Below, in pieces: positions 33,501 through 44,313 of a stretch of 44,313 nt of DNA. The DNA is from Haplosporangium gracile (lineage: Eukaryota > Mortierellomycota > Mortierellomycetes > Mortierellales > Mortierellaceae): contig JAAAUF010000238.1 in assembly GCA_015499985.1 (NCBI GenBank), positions 1,714 through 46,026 of the forward strand, read 5' to 3'. The position numbers and the translations under genes are program-made. The notes under the pieces are model-generated. The model was not told the DNA's origin, did no database searches, and was given only the letters and a program-made list of their open reading frames with translations. Position 1 is the stretch's first letter. Each line of letters starts with the position of its first letter.

Positions 33501-36500
33501 CGTGGCTAAATGCAATGTCAAAGGTGGTCATCTTGGCTTCGACATCCTTTTTAGTGCCGCACTGTCTCTCAACCTTCTCACTAGCCAAGTCAACACCGTC
33601 TCTGCACTTGCTCGCCTCAATCTTGCGGAATCCCGAACGGCTCTTGTAGGTGCCCTCACAGTTTTTGGGCTTCTCAGGGTCATGCTCAAACAATTGGCAG
33701 TTACCAGTCTCGTCTCTGAAGAAGCCAAAGTCGCACTCGAAATCTTTCTTTGTACACTTGCAGTTGGTCTGTTCCTTATCAGGCACGCCATCGTTGTCGT
33801 TTACACGACAAGGTCTGTCTGCCTTGCGACGCCAGTACACGATCTAGAGAACAAGCACAAAAATAACGTTAACAACGTAATCTAATGATAGTAAGAGCAT
33901 CATGAATTAATGAGTCGTACACCATTGCACTATTTCTCACATCTTGGCCAAGAATACAACGGTCATCTTCGCCTTCGAAGGGGGACCACTTTTCAAAGTC
34001 GCTCTTATCCTTGTTGCTCTTGTCCATGACACACTCGCGGCGGCCGCTAAAGTCCAGGGTCGAAATGATGGGCTGGCGATCACCGTTAGCAAAGGCACCA
34101 GTGATCGAGACCTTGGAAGTGTGCGAGGTTGGCTCGGTCGTCAAGGTATGGATTATAACGGGTGCATCTGTAAAGGTGGCCCTTTGCCACGTGGATCCGA
34201 AATCATATGAGAACGAGACCTCCTGAGTAGGAGTGGTAGGATTGACCATAACAATCACTCCGCCTTCATCACCAAACTCGTAGAGTGTGCGGGTATCGCT
34301 CACTTTCCTCCAAGTCTTGCCGGCATCGCGACTGAGATATGTCGCGGCGTTTTCGAGAGGAAGCAGATATTTGCCTGTGTTTCCGACACCCAAAACCAAG
34401 CCTACGGATGAGGGGGCACTGAAAACGGCGCCAGGGCCATCGTAGTCTGTGACGCTGTGCAAATGCAAGCTGCAGTCATTATCGTTACAGTCACCCTGAG
34501 GAGCATGAAGTGGGTTCCAGACAGCGCCGTCGTTGAACGAAATCAAAGAGCGGATGTACTTCTTGCCGTCCTTGGCCATTGTTCCAGGGTTCGCGAGCTG
34601 ATTGGCCAAAACAACGCCGTCTATGCCTCCAATCTTCTCCCAGTCAACAAGCTGACGTTCGTTGCGGTTGGTGTTGTCAAGTTGCAAGGAAAAGAAAGTG
34701 CCGTTGCTGTTTGACTTAAAAAGAAGTCCGTGCTCACGGTTGACAGCACTCGACTTTGCCACATCGACCATAAGCGCGCCGGTGGTCGACTGCAAGACTG
34801 TGAAGCCGTTCTTGTCCACTCTGATGTTGGGAGGAAAGCGTGCCTGTGCAAAGTTGTAACCGTTCGTTGACACATGAAGAATAAAATCTCTGGACTCCTC
34901 CTAAATTATCATCAAGATATGAGAGTTATTGTTAGCTGGATATTACATATTCACAAAACTCATGCACATGAACTTGTCGCGTTGACTTACCACAGCGACG
35001 GCCAAGAAGTTTTCGACGACATAGAACTGAACAACGTTGCTGAACAGAACACGCTGCTGTTTGTCGGCATCCAGTCTGTAGACCATCTGCAAAGGGTTGG
35101 CGTCGTTCGAGTAGACCTCGTCCTGGCATGCTTTCTCAGGCATGGGCTTCTTCCACGACATCGAGAAGATTCCGTGGTCGGGCATGTCCAGCTTCCTATG
35201 ACTGGCGTAGACAGCCTTGTCAACCCAGGTGTCGACCAGAGCCCAGTTCTTTCCTGCGTTTTGAGTACGGTAGAGACTAGTGAAGCAATCGTTTTCGCCC
35301 TGGCCGAGGTACAGCATCCAGTCGTTCTTGTCGGTGTCGGGGTGAAAGTCGATGAGAGGGAAGCCAAGCTTGTTGGGAGGCATGGGTAAGTCACGCTTTT
35401 CGAAAGTTTCGCCGGCGTTGTGAGTAACATACACCTCTTTGCTTGTGAAGAGGTAGGCCAGCTTGTTGTTCACGTCGTGAATAAAAATGCCGACAAAGCG
35501 TCCGGTATCAGGTAAAACTCGCTTCCAGGTCGAACCATCGTCAGTACTGCGCCAGACCTGCTTGGACTCAGACAAGAACATGCTTACAGACGTGTCGGGG
35601 AAGTAATGGAATCCACCCTGAATTGGGGCGTCAAACTTGGTGAGAGAGTGCGTAATATCGGTTGGGACTGCCTGGGCCGAACAAGTCTTGGTCCTAGGCT
35701 CGTCCTTCTTGAGACCGCGTTCAGAATCACAGCTGTTGCCAGGAACCTTGCGATATCCCGAAGAGCCGAGGTAGGTGTCGCCCTCCTTCTTGCACGAACC
35801 CTCGGGCATCAGCTCCTTGCCGGCCAGCACACACTCACCGTTCGAAAGAACATAATTGAAGTCGCACTCAAAGTCCTCGTCGGTGCAAGGGCAAACCTCA
35901 TCCGTTTTTTGAGGGTCCTTGAAGGACTCACGCACCATACATTCGGCATTGGCTTTCCTGCGCCAATACCAGGACTTGACGCCCATCAAGCAGTCGGGTT
36001 GGTTGCGGAGGTTGCGGGCATACCACTTTTCAAAGTCGGAGCGATCCACGTTGTCGGCGTTGAGCTCACACTTCCGACCGTAGACGTTGGACAGGTCCAG
36101 ATGGTACTCGACAATCTTATCGCGCGCGCGGACAAACAGCATGAATTTTTGAGAAGTCGATTCGGGGTCCGAAATCAATGCTATAGGGCGGATGTTGTCA
36201 TCAAAGTCATACTTCTTCCTATAGGTAAAAAACAACAACATTACAAAGCGTTAGGATATCATGCACTAAACGGTCTTCATTCACTATGTAATTCATTCAA
36301 TCGATACCGAGCCATCGTGTCACTTACCATGTCTGACCACGGTCAGCACTGTACTGGAAGTGAGATACAGGGGTATCGTCATCTCTGACAGCGACAATCA
36401 GGCCACCCATATCGCCAAACTCGTACTTGTGAGGGTGCTCTAGAACCGCCTTCCAGGTAAGACCTCCATCCTCAGACAAGTAGGTATCGCACTCGTACCA

Positions 36501-38781
36501 AGGCAACAGGTAAGGTCCAACGTTTCCAACGCCCATGATAACTCCAGGAGCCGCCTTTGAACTGAAAACGGGAGGAGCCACCTTGGCCGATGTCACCGAG
36601 TGCAAGTGAAGACTGCACGATCCATCCTATTATCAACAATGCAACAGTGAACGTCTGTTAGTGAATAGGTTTTGATAGCAGTAGATGTGGTGAACATATA
36701 CAGGCGTATATGCTGTGGTAATGCCTACATTGTTAGGAAGACAGCCGTGGCTTCGTCCGTCGATCTTGGTCTCTGGAGGCATGACGTACTGCCAACTGGA
36801 ACCAGCTTCGAATGAAATTTGGGTGCGCAGCCGCTTTTCATCATCGCGTGGCGAAGCGGCGTGGTTATCGACAACGTTGATAATGTAGACGCCGTCGATG
36901 TTCTGGATCTTTTCAAAGTCGACAGTGTCTTCCCCATTGCGGTTGGTGTACTGTCTTGACCGGACAAAGTAAGTGCCGTTAGAGTTACTGAGCATCAAAC
37001 TTCCGAACGAATCCCCCTGAGATGCCTTGACATCCACAATCAAACTGTACGCAGTTGACTCCAAAATTGTGTACGACTAGAGGAACAAAACGCAAGAAAT
37101 TTTGTTAGACTTTGTTTGGGTGTTGTTCAATCAACATACACGTAAACATGATTATGAAATAGAGCGGCATTCTTACGTTTTGGCGAAGGTTCGTAGGCTC
37201 GGGAAAGTTGGCTTTGGCCCAAACCTTGGCATCCGTCGATACATAGAGTGACATGTCGCCAGTAGTGAGATGTTTCTATGATCCCAAAGAAATTTCAATT
37301 CACATGCGGTGAGTTGATGTTCGAAAGGTAATTTGCAAATACTAAAGAGCAAACAAACATCCCGAGTGCACGGAACACAGAAAAGAACTCTTACCTCAGC
37401 TGCCAACATGAATGTCTCCTTTGTAACAAAGTTGACAATAGCAGATCGGTCGAGACTGCCGAAGACGACTGTTTCCTTGCTAGCAAAATAGTCTTGACTC
37501 TTGACCATATGTACATCATCCAGGGTCGTCGAGCCGTCGCTCCTGGACTTGAACTCCAGACAATGAATCAGCTCTGTGGGTGCCTCGTCAAAGTTGGGGC
37601 TCGATACTGCCCACTCACACTTGTGTGTGTATGCCAAGAGCAGCTTTGGGCTTGTTCTGAAACCGTCCCTAGTATAGTATGTCTAAAAAAGTACAGCGAT
37701 CGTGGTGCCACTGATTAGCGATCAATACTACTCACTGCTTTCTATCCCACTGGTCAAGTAAAGAAAAGTGCTAGTCCACCACAAAGAGTCCCCCTTTGCT
37801 CACCTCATCGTGGCATCGGCCGCGGTCGTCGCAGGAAAATCCTGCGATCAGAATCATATCGGGTCGTGTGGCATGGAACGAAAGGACATGGTCCTCCTCC
37901 CCGATTGGTGGCAACTCTGTATTGAATGGTGTCCAGTTTGCTCCCTGATCCTCTGTCCTGTAATGTGTCTTGCCCTCGGTAAGAATGTATGCCTATAAGA
38001 ATGAAGGACGATAATAGGATACGTATTTCTTTATGGTAAGTCAACTTGTTAGCATGCTGGAACGCTCCCTGACCCCTCATTCTCTTTGGCTGTATTCTGA
38101 CACACAAAAGGAGTGAAAACCCCCAATAAAAAAATGGCTTGGCATTTTTTCCTCTTTTTGCGCATAGTAATTGATGGGCTGCAAAGAAATCAACTCTACC
38201 CTGACAGCGTTGTTTAACAATAGTTCCAAGAAAAGCACCAATTGTAAAAAAATCATAAGAAAAACAAAAAAAACGCTTGCACTCTTTGTGCTGCATTCCC
38301 GACGCCTCCGCTTAAAAAAGCACAAATAGAAAGGTGACACGTACCCTTTTGGGATCGAAAGCATGCATAATCAAGGCAGACGACTTCTCCAGTCCGACAT
38401 CCCGGATCCTTGACCATGTCTTTCCTTCGTCCGGAGACCTATAGACGTTGTGCGTCGAGTCATGATATAATACCACCTATTTTCAAGTAAAAAAAATAGT
38501 ATTTGGAATGATGTGAGGACAAAAAAGCATCGGCGTGTGTTGTCACTTCAATTGGCGAGAGACATGAGTGGGATGCTTACGGGTGAATCAGCAAAGTAAC
38601 TGAGCTTGCGAGGGGCAGCGTCGAAGCGGTACTCGGTTACGATGGGGTCCGCAGGAGCGGCAGTTACGTTGATGACTGCGGGAGCGAGGACGGATGCGAG
38701 GACGAGGGCGGCAGCGATGCGAATGAGTCGCCTGGGAGCATGAGCCTTGACGGTTGCAGGACGGTGCCAAGTCGCGTCCAT
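30589..38781 (-). CDS. VPS10: Vps10/sortilin-type vacuolar sorting receptor with three VPS10 modules
   Basis: Model: complement(join(30589..32007, 32142..32209, 32294..32573, 32666..33364, 33466..33843, 33941..34900, 34991..36218, 36328..36626, 36729..37076, 37177..37275, 37395..37682, 37804..37992, 38345..38476, 38581..38781)), 2,195 residues. Vps10 carries soluble hydrolases from the Golgi to the endosome/vacuole and is recycled by retromer. The N-terminus has a basic stretch and a hydrophobic signal segment (IAAALVLASVLAPAVINV). Three beta-propeller units carry Asp-box repeats (SPDEGKTW, SEDGGLTW, SRDAGKTW, SNDAGRTW). Each is followed by a Cys-rich module marked by D-F-E-[KR]-W and DFECDF, at about 570-700, 1,235-1,340 and 1,870-2,005. 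A membrane segment (WLGILLASGGGAFGVMWIL) at about 2,016-2,038 precedes a tail of about 155 residues with YQNL, a Y-x-x-phi sorting motif, and acidic clusters. Yeast Vps10 has two units. All 13 introns close in frame. Confidence 0.92.
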
Positions 38782-39430
38782 GGTTGGTTAGCTGTTTTGG
38801 GGATGGCGACTTTGCTGTAAGGGAAGCTTGTGTCTTCTTCCTTGCTTATTGTTGTTGTTGTAGGTAGTTGTAGTGAAATATGTACAGATGGAGTGGAGGA
38901 AGTGATCCGTTTTTCTTCCTTGTGAATGGATGAGAGTGGAGTCAAGAAAAAGAAAAAGAAAAAGAAAAAGAAAATGAAAGGAAGATAGGAGAAGGCAAAG
39001 AAGGGGTGAATAGACTAAAAACGAAGGCGCAACAGGGATAATAAAAAAAAAATGAGGGGCACGGCACAGTCCGTGAGAACGCAGTCCAGTCTCAAGTTCA
39101 GAGTCGACGAAGTTGACTGCTGTGGTGCGAACGCGTCTCGCCTGGGTCTTCTTTCGCTCCTCTTTTTGCTCTTTCTTTTTCTCCTGTGCCATCTTACATA
39201 TTTCCTGGACCCAGCCCAGCCTCCACCTTCCAGATTTATCAAAGCAGTGCGGGAGCAAGGGACCCTCATCCTTCTGTGTGTGAGCAAAATCTACGTCATT
39301 GACAGTGACAAAGAACAAGGGGCTCGCTTGGAAACACAATAATCACAGGCACACAAACAGCTAAACAGGCCGCGGAAATCCTTTTTTTATGGTTTACGCT
39401 TCTATCATTATCACTACAAACGAAATAAAT
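38782..39430. promoter_or_regulatory. Upstream region of VPS10
   Basis: In the VPS10 sense direction there is a C/T block containing about five TTTTTC hexamers (38945-38975), then a leader with CAA/ACA triplets, then the ATG. A 183-codon frame on the - strand (38788-39339) crosses these simple repeats and is not called. About 39060-39290 is richer in GC, with coding-like stretches on both strands that I cannot assign. Confidence 0.45.
38945..38975. repeat. (GAAAAA)n hexamer repeat
   Basis: About five tandem copies of gaaaaa upstream of VPS10, read as TTTTTC in the sense direction of that gene. Confidence 0.8.
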
Positions 39431-40276
39431 CTACATAAAGTCATCCTCAAAGGCCTCGGCGTCACCATCATGGTCCATGTTACGGTAGTTAGACGAACCC
39501 TTCATCATCTCCTCATCTTCAAAGATCGACGCATATCCGCGATCCGCCGCTTTTTTCTTCAAATCCTGCACCTTCTTGTACTCATCCTGAACCCTCTCAC
39601 TCTCCTTCTGCTTTGCCACGCGACGTTGATTCCGTTCATGGTCTGCCTTCTCCTGTGCCAAATCCGGAAACCGTTCGACTTTGGTCCTGTTCAACCGGTT
39701 GACAATCTCGTTGATCCTCTCGGCAACATGAACTCTCTTCACAAGGTTGTTCTTCTTGAACGAAACCTGACCCACATCCATATCTCCTGATTTCTTGAGA
39801 TTGGCCCAGGGAGTATAGATGATGGTCAGGTTGTTTTTTTTGTTACCCTCGATCGAGTTTGCCTTGACCAGTTGGGCGAGGTCGTCGAGGAGGGGTTGGG
39901 GGATGTTGTCCCAAGTCATGTCGGGTGTCAGGCGGAGGTAGACGTGAGCACTGGAGAGCTTGTCGACGTGGAACCAGACATCCTGCTCCAGTCCATGCTT
40001 GATCAGGTCCTCGTTCTCGAACTTGTCCTTGCCCATGTACACCACCGCCGACGGGGTTACCACTATCATATCGTCATTTTTTCGGTGCGACAAAAAAATG
40101 GTGGCAAAACAGAAAAGTTTTTGATTATGTCTTGTCAGTTGGCGGCGTTCATTGTTTTCTTCCTTTGTCCGAGTTGAAAGGTATCGATGATTGTGAATGA
40201 TGAAATTGAGATGAAGTAGAAGAAGAAGAGAAAAGAGAAGAGATTCATTACCATTGGACGTGAAATAGAGAACCAT
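39431..40276 (-). CDS. CCDC25-like NFACT-R domain protein
   Basis: Model: complement(join(39431..40062, 40252..40276)), 218 residues, close to the 208 of the human protein. Known family features: an NFACT-R (DUF814) domain; human CCDC25 has been reported as a DNA-sensing protein, and the ancestral role is probably linked to translation or ribosome quality control. The 25-nt first exon gives MVLYFTSN, the conserved N-terminus. Then come [66 protein letters not shown] and [20 protein letters not shown], all strongly conserved in the family. A charged helical tail ends in EDDFM. A longer unspliced frame starting at 40291 reads through the intron and gives a Leu/His-rich N-terminus unlike the family, so I prefer the spliced form. 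Confidence 0.9.
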   Translation of the reverse strand: MVLYFTSNGNESLLFSLLLLLHLNFIIHNHRYLSTRTKEENNERRQLTRHNQKLFCFATIFLSHRKNDDMIVVTPSAVVYMGKDKFENEDLIKHGLEQDVWFHVDKLSSAHVYLRLTPDMTWDNIPQPLLDDLAQLVKANSIEGNKKNNLTIIYTPWANLKKSGDMDVGQVSFKKNNLVKRVHVAERINEIVNRLNRTKVERFPDLAQEKADHERNQRRVAKQKESERVQDEYKKVQDLKKKAADRGYASIFEDEEMMKGSSNYRNMDHDGDAEAFEDDFM

Positions 40277-41236
40277 GTCTGTCAGTTGCAAAAAAGGGCG
40301 GGTTGGCTGAGTGTGTATGAGTCTGGCTGGCGGAAGGGTGCACTGGCAGTCTTTTTTTTCTTGTCAGACCAGTGGCTTAGCAAAGGTCAAACGCAGAGGT
40401 TTTTTGCCCTCTTGCGAGAATGGAAAAATGATGAACCTAGGATCCAAGGGAGCAGAGCAAACGCAATCGAAAAGTAATAATCGATATCTGAGCCCCCAAG
40501 GAGAAAGATAGCATGCAACCATGCAACAGACAACGGACATAAGTATGCAAATAGGCAACCAGCATATCGACAAACTGACAACAGCATTACGCCGCAAAGA
40601 TAAAAGAGTAGTGATAGGTGGAAGCAGATGGAGCTGGAGTGGAAAGATACAAAAAAGTACAAGTACGCAAAGATATTTCCAGACGCCATGACGAGGCAGT
40701 GTGGTGTATTTATCCATCTGCTTTTTGCTACATACTCGTATTGTTGTGTGTGCGTGTGTGTGTGCTCAGCTCAACTGGACAATGCGACAAGGTAAAGGGG
40801 CTACAAGACATGTAGCAGAGCAAAAACCTGCAAATCAATAATAGAGAGCAATAACGATAGACAGTTGCGCCCTGTTCGCTGCAGGCAAAAGTCAAGAGAA
40901 AGAAAGAACGAAACCGAGACACAACAACAACAGGCACAATCAGACACAGAAAAAAAAAAAAAAAAAAAAAGCCAAGCTAGACAGATGATTTCTACAAGTA
41001 CTGCCCTTTCGTTGTGAGACAGAAATAGATTTTTTATTTGCCATTTTGCAACAGGGTTCAGAGGATGGGATGGATGGTCCAGGGATACGGTGAGGAGAGT
41101 GACAGCACCCTCGCCTGCCATTGGCCCTGACCAAGGCTAATAAATAAAGAGTCGACTGTTTTCAATTTGTTTCTCGCGCCTTTTCTCTTCTCCCTTTTTT
41201 TTTATTCAGTCTCCCCCGTACTGATATCACTCCTGG
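40277..41236. promoter_or_regulatory. Divergent promoter between the CCDC25-like and kelch genes
   Basis: A 960-bp gap with an A-run of about 20 at 40949-40970, a TG-rich stretch near 40742-40765 and C/T-rich DNA just before the kelch ATG. No gene or structured element recognised; the open frames in it are mostly Cys/Phe/Leu-rich noise. Confidence 0.5.
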
Positions 41237-43221
41237 ATGACAGCTCTATCCAAGGCCGCCACCAAGGCGTCGACTCACCTTTTCCTCCTCGTCTTCACGT
41301 TAATACTTGCCCTCTCTATACATACCCGCCATTATACCTTTGCTCAGACGGTACCTTCATTTACCCCTGTTCCAGTTTGGGCCCCAGCATCTGTCAAGAC
41401 GGCAACTCGCCTCTTCATTCTTAGTGGCTACACTACACTTACCCCAGCAGCCAACACCAACATCGCAGCCCCTACTGCAGACCAATTCTTCTTTCTCGAC
41501 CTTGCAAAATCATGGACGAGCTCGGCTCCCGTATGGACTTTGGTCACCCCCGCGAGTACTGGTTCGACCAATCCCCAACAAGTCAACTTTCCGGGGACAT
41601 CCTCATCCAACCAAAAAAAACTCTACTTCTTTGGCATCCCCGGCCCTAACTCCGTCTACCAGTTTAATCTCGACACTGCACAATGGTCACCTGCGAACGC
41701 CTCTTTCCTGGAACCCACTCAAAAAGGAACTGGGACTGTGACAGACCCTACCACAAACCTGGTTTATATGGCAGGAGGATATTCGGGTGCCGATTTGATG
41801 ACCATTTGGAATCCTTCAACGGGTCAAATCTCCAATATGAATTTGCCGAATCCTCCTGCCTTTCCGTATAGGACATTCTACGCCAATGTATATTGTCAGA
41901 CGAGACAGAGCATTTTGTATTTCGGTGGTGTTGCCTCAACGCTTGTCATGGCCTATGTGACAGAGTTCCGACCAAAGCAGGGGACGTTCACTACGCTGGT
42001 AAGTAAACAATGGTGTATGCAAGGCATATTTGTTGCTTGGGCAATAAAATAGGGTGTTGTATAGAAAATGCTTTGGATTAACTGTTTTTATTTGTCTGAA
42101 TGATGCTAATGTATATTTCCCGCCGTTCCTTATTTATACTACCAGACTACTCCAGGAACTGCTCCCTCGGCAAGAGCAGACCACTGCATGGCAATAAGTA
42201 AGTTCTGCTCTCACGCAATAATAGAAAAAATCCTCGCCTCATCGAACGAAACCTAACATGGACCCATAGAAAGAAAAACAATATTTCAAAAAACACTCAT
42301 CACTCTATTCTTCATTTGGCCTTGGCTCCTGTATTCATTCTTCCTTTTCCGACGTTAGACGATGACAGCACAAAGCTAATCGTATTCGGAGGACATGGGC
42401 TGGCCCAGAACAGTCCAACGAGCAATGAGATATTCATCCTCGACATCCCTACCCTGACTTGGAGTTCTGGTAGTCCTAGTCCTCAGCCCCAGATGTATGC
42501 TGCCTGCGCTATTGCCGGAGACCAGTTCGTCGTCTGGGGCGGGCTCTATTCTGCCACCCAAATAGCCTCTACAGGTGCGCAGATCTACAGCATAACATCC
42601 AATACCTGGATCAATCAATACACAGCGCCAGCAGCCTACCAAAGTCTGAACGTACCACCAATACCCAATGTCAAATCAACGACCATATCATCAGGACCTT
42701 CCGGGACAGGATCAGCAAATCCTTCCGGGACAGGATCATCAAATCCTTCCCTAGTATCTGAAACGGGAACAGGTCAATCCTCGAACGTTGGTGGCATTGT
42801 TGGTGGAGTCGTCGGAGGGTTGGCTGTGGTTGCAGCTATTGCAGGATTTCTATTCTACCGACGACGACGGGTTCACCGAATACCCTCTCCTTCGAATCCG
42901 GTTACGATCTTCGATAAGGAAGTGACCGAGAGTAGAGATTCCAGTCCCAAGCCAGGAAACGATAGCGGACCACGAGAGATTAAAAAGCACAGTCCTCAGG
43001 CCATTATGGTCGAAGGAGCACGTATACCAAACCGGTACCAAGGCCCACAGGCCCTTGCTAGCGAATCAAACAATTCGAGCCACTCGCTCGATATGAAATT
43101 GAAAGGGATCAACAACCAGCTTCAACAATTGGAACTCCAACGACAACGCCTGATCCTGGAAGAGCAAAAGACTCAACTTCAAACGAACCACTCGAGACAA
43201 AACCCCCAAACCTTCTCATAG
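41237..43221 (+). CDS. Kelch-like beta-propeller protein with one membrane segment
   Basis: Model: join(41237..41998, 42146..42197, 42359..43221), 558 residues. A signal peptide (LFLLVFTLILALSI) is followed by a propeller-type ectodomain with kelch-style strands: RLFILSGYTTL, NLVYMAGGYSG, SILYFGGVAS, KLIVFGGHGLAQ then EIFILDIPTLTW, and QFVVWGGLYS. A Ser/Gly/Thr-rich stalk (about 410-450) carries two exact 24-bp repeats at DNA level. A glycine-zipper-like membrane helix (GGIVGGVVGGLAVVAAIAGF) at about 455-475 is followed by RRRR and a cytoplasmic tail. The tail ends in a short amphipathic helix (LKGINNQLQQLELQRQRLIL). The form suggests a cell-surface receptor or wall sensor; ligand and partners cannot be deduced. 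Confidence 0.8.
42697..42744 (+). repeat. Two tandem copies of a 24-bp coding repeat
   Basis: Units at 42697-42720 and 42721-42744 differ at one base and encode PSGTGSANPSGTGSSN-type stalk sequence in the kelch protein. Confidence 0.9.
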
Positions 43222-44313
43222 CATGGAATGGGGTTAACAGTACCTCCCTCCTCTCCCAAAAAAACAACTGCTTAATGAGCTCTTCAGGTGTTGCCCTCAC
43301 CACCTTTTCATGTCACAAGTCTTTCCAACTGAACAAATAATAAAACGACCATTGCCCCAACCTCTTTCCCTTGCCCCTGTCTTCGGTATTACATCTCTGT
43401 AATCCTGAGGCCTTGGAACTTGAATGGTTGTGTAGGACTTGGTATGGTTTACAACAGTCGGAACTTGGTGGTTATTTCTCTTGCTCGGTCTGTCGAACGT
43501 CAACACGTTTTTCTCCACAGTGCAGGCCATGCGAGACGAGAAATAAACTCATGGACTGAGATAATAAACTCAAGGAAATGTAAAACCCAACTCAGCCGAA
43601 TCTCCGATCCTTTTGTTTGCAATCGCTGTAGTCTGTTTTCCTGTCTTTCTTCTTTTTTTCCACCTTTTCCTCTGCAGCATTTTTCACGACCAGACAACTC
43701 TCACCATGAATACCGTGTTCATCATCTACTGCCGATGTCCTATTTTCGGATGCACCCGAGAGAGAGAGGGAAAGAGTGTGAGGAAAGTATGAGAAAACAG
43801 ATATTTGGATTCATTAAGCAAGGTGGAAAAAAAAAGACGCTACTCAGCGGCATAGACCAACTAGGACGCCTCGCCTTAATTCGTGTAAATAAATACCTTG
43901 CCTGCCCCTTTCAATCATCCTCAACGGACAAAAGAGATATAAAATCAGTCAGGCCGGGATCTGGGCCTCACTTGTCTTCAACGGCTGTTTATCTGACTGG
44001 TTTGGGTCAGTCTTGATAAAAGAAGCTTTCTCCTCTGCTCCCCATATGTCCGCCTTTCGGTTGGCTCCTCAGAACGAACAGTACCGTGCGCGGCTGGCAG
44101 GATTTCTCACCTCCGACGACTAGCAGAGGCAGCAACCCTTCTACCTTCTCTCAGCCGCCACCACACAAGCAGAACTGCTAAGGTCGTCCACATGCCTGGC
44201 TCCCCCCCCCTCGACTTGTGGTTTCCCTCAACCATCAACACCACCACTCCCTTCCTCTCCTCTAGGGCGGAGAACCTGTTCCCTTTGGAGGAGAACCAAG
44301 AGAACAAATTCTT
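43222..44313. other. 3' flank of the kelch gene, no gene assigned
   Basis: A 198-codon + strand frame (43420-44016) is open but crosses a T-rich tract and shows no domain, so I leave it uncalled. The final 300 bp are C-rich with nine consecutive C at 44202-44210. They may be the 5' flank of a gene beyond the window. Confidence 0.4.
43339..43344 (+). terminator. Poly(A) signal AATAAA for the kelch gene
   Basis: The hexamer lies 118 nt after the kelch-gene stop codon, in AT-rich sequence (aataataaaac). Confidence 0.5.

Noticed and set aside
38788..39339. 183-codon - strand frame upstream of VPS10
   Set aside because: It consists of translated hexamer repeats and leader sequence and reads towards the VPS10 start. 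It is more likely 5' UTR or promoter.
40252..40291. Longer unspliced N-terminus for the CCDC25-like protein
   Set aside because: Reading through the intron adds a Leu/His-rich stretch absent from the family. Splicing 40252/40062 restores the conserved MVLYFTSN start.
43420..44016. 198-codon + strand open frame after the kelch gene
   Set aside because: It runs through a T/C-rich tract, shows no domain, signal or conserved motif, and no splice sites extend it.
1..44313. tRNA, rRNA, CRISPR array, complete transposon or secondary-metabolite cluster
   Set aside because: I looked for T-arm-like boxes, regular spacer repeats, transposase or reverse-transcriptase motifs and PKS/NRPS motifs and saw none. 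Short B-box-like strings such as the one near 2701 lack the rest of a tRNA.

Overview
This is eukaryotic, almost certainly fungal, nuclear DNA. Genes are split by many short GT-AG introns (about 70-200 nt), intergenic gaps are 0.1-2 kb, and flanks are full of A/T and C/T homopolymer tracts. The gene content is an RRM-bearing RNA-dependent RNA polymerase, a Vps10 sortilin, Snx4, Sgt2, Mediator subunit 20, a kinesin-4-like motor and a kelch-type membrane protein. I infer an early-diverging filamentous fungus, most likely of the Mortierella group. The phylum is a guess from overall style, not a test. Two runs of N (13699-13758 and 28607-28616) show a draft assembly.

Layout. 1-1762 (+): 3' part of a divergent A/B-type cyclin. 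1973-4021 (+): Sgt2/SGTA co-chaperone. 4146-5442 (-): Mediator subunit 20 with a glycine-rich insert, convergent with Sgt2. 5443-6348: divergent promoter. 6349-10523 (+): RRM + RdRP, with a 7-nt microexon directly after the catalytic aspartate loop. 10524-15266: 4.7 kb with no intact gene, holding one likely decayed gene fragment, two hairpin-forming inverted repeats and an assembly gap. 15267-23036 (-): kinesin-4-like motor of 1,996 residues. 23037-25190: long purine-rich divergent promoter. 25191-28377 (+): Snx4/Atg24 PX-BAR sorting nexin. 29213-30335 (+): glutathione S-transferase. 30589-38781 (-): Vps10/sortilin with three, not two, VPS10 modules, tail to tail with the GST. 39431-40276 (-): CCDC25-like NFACT-R protein. 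41237-43221 (+): kelch-like single-pass membrane protein. 43222-44313: no gene recognised.

The genes do not form one pathway. Several are housekeeping: cell cycle (cyclin), chaperoning (Sgt2), transcription (Med20) and microtubule transport (kinesin). Two endosomal sorting genes, SNX4 and VPS10, lie within about 2.3 kb of each other. The RdRP marks an RNA-silencing pathway. Most intact genes share a promoter style: a sense-strand C/T-rich block, then a G-poor, CA-rich leader, then the ATG.

All spliced models below were built by hand from GT/AG sites and reading-frame continuity. Apart from the cyclin 5' end, each full model closes in frame. Family names rest on motif recognition without database searches. 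The most interesting items are the triple-module Vps10, the microexon at the RdRP active site, a frame-preserving stop-free RdRP intron, the roughly 105-residue insert in the kinesin motor, the Gly-rich insert in Med20, and the decayed 10.5-15.3 kb region.
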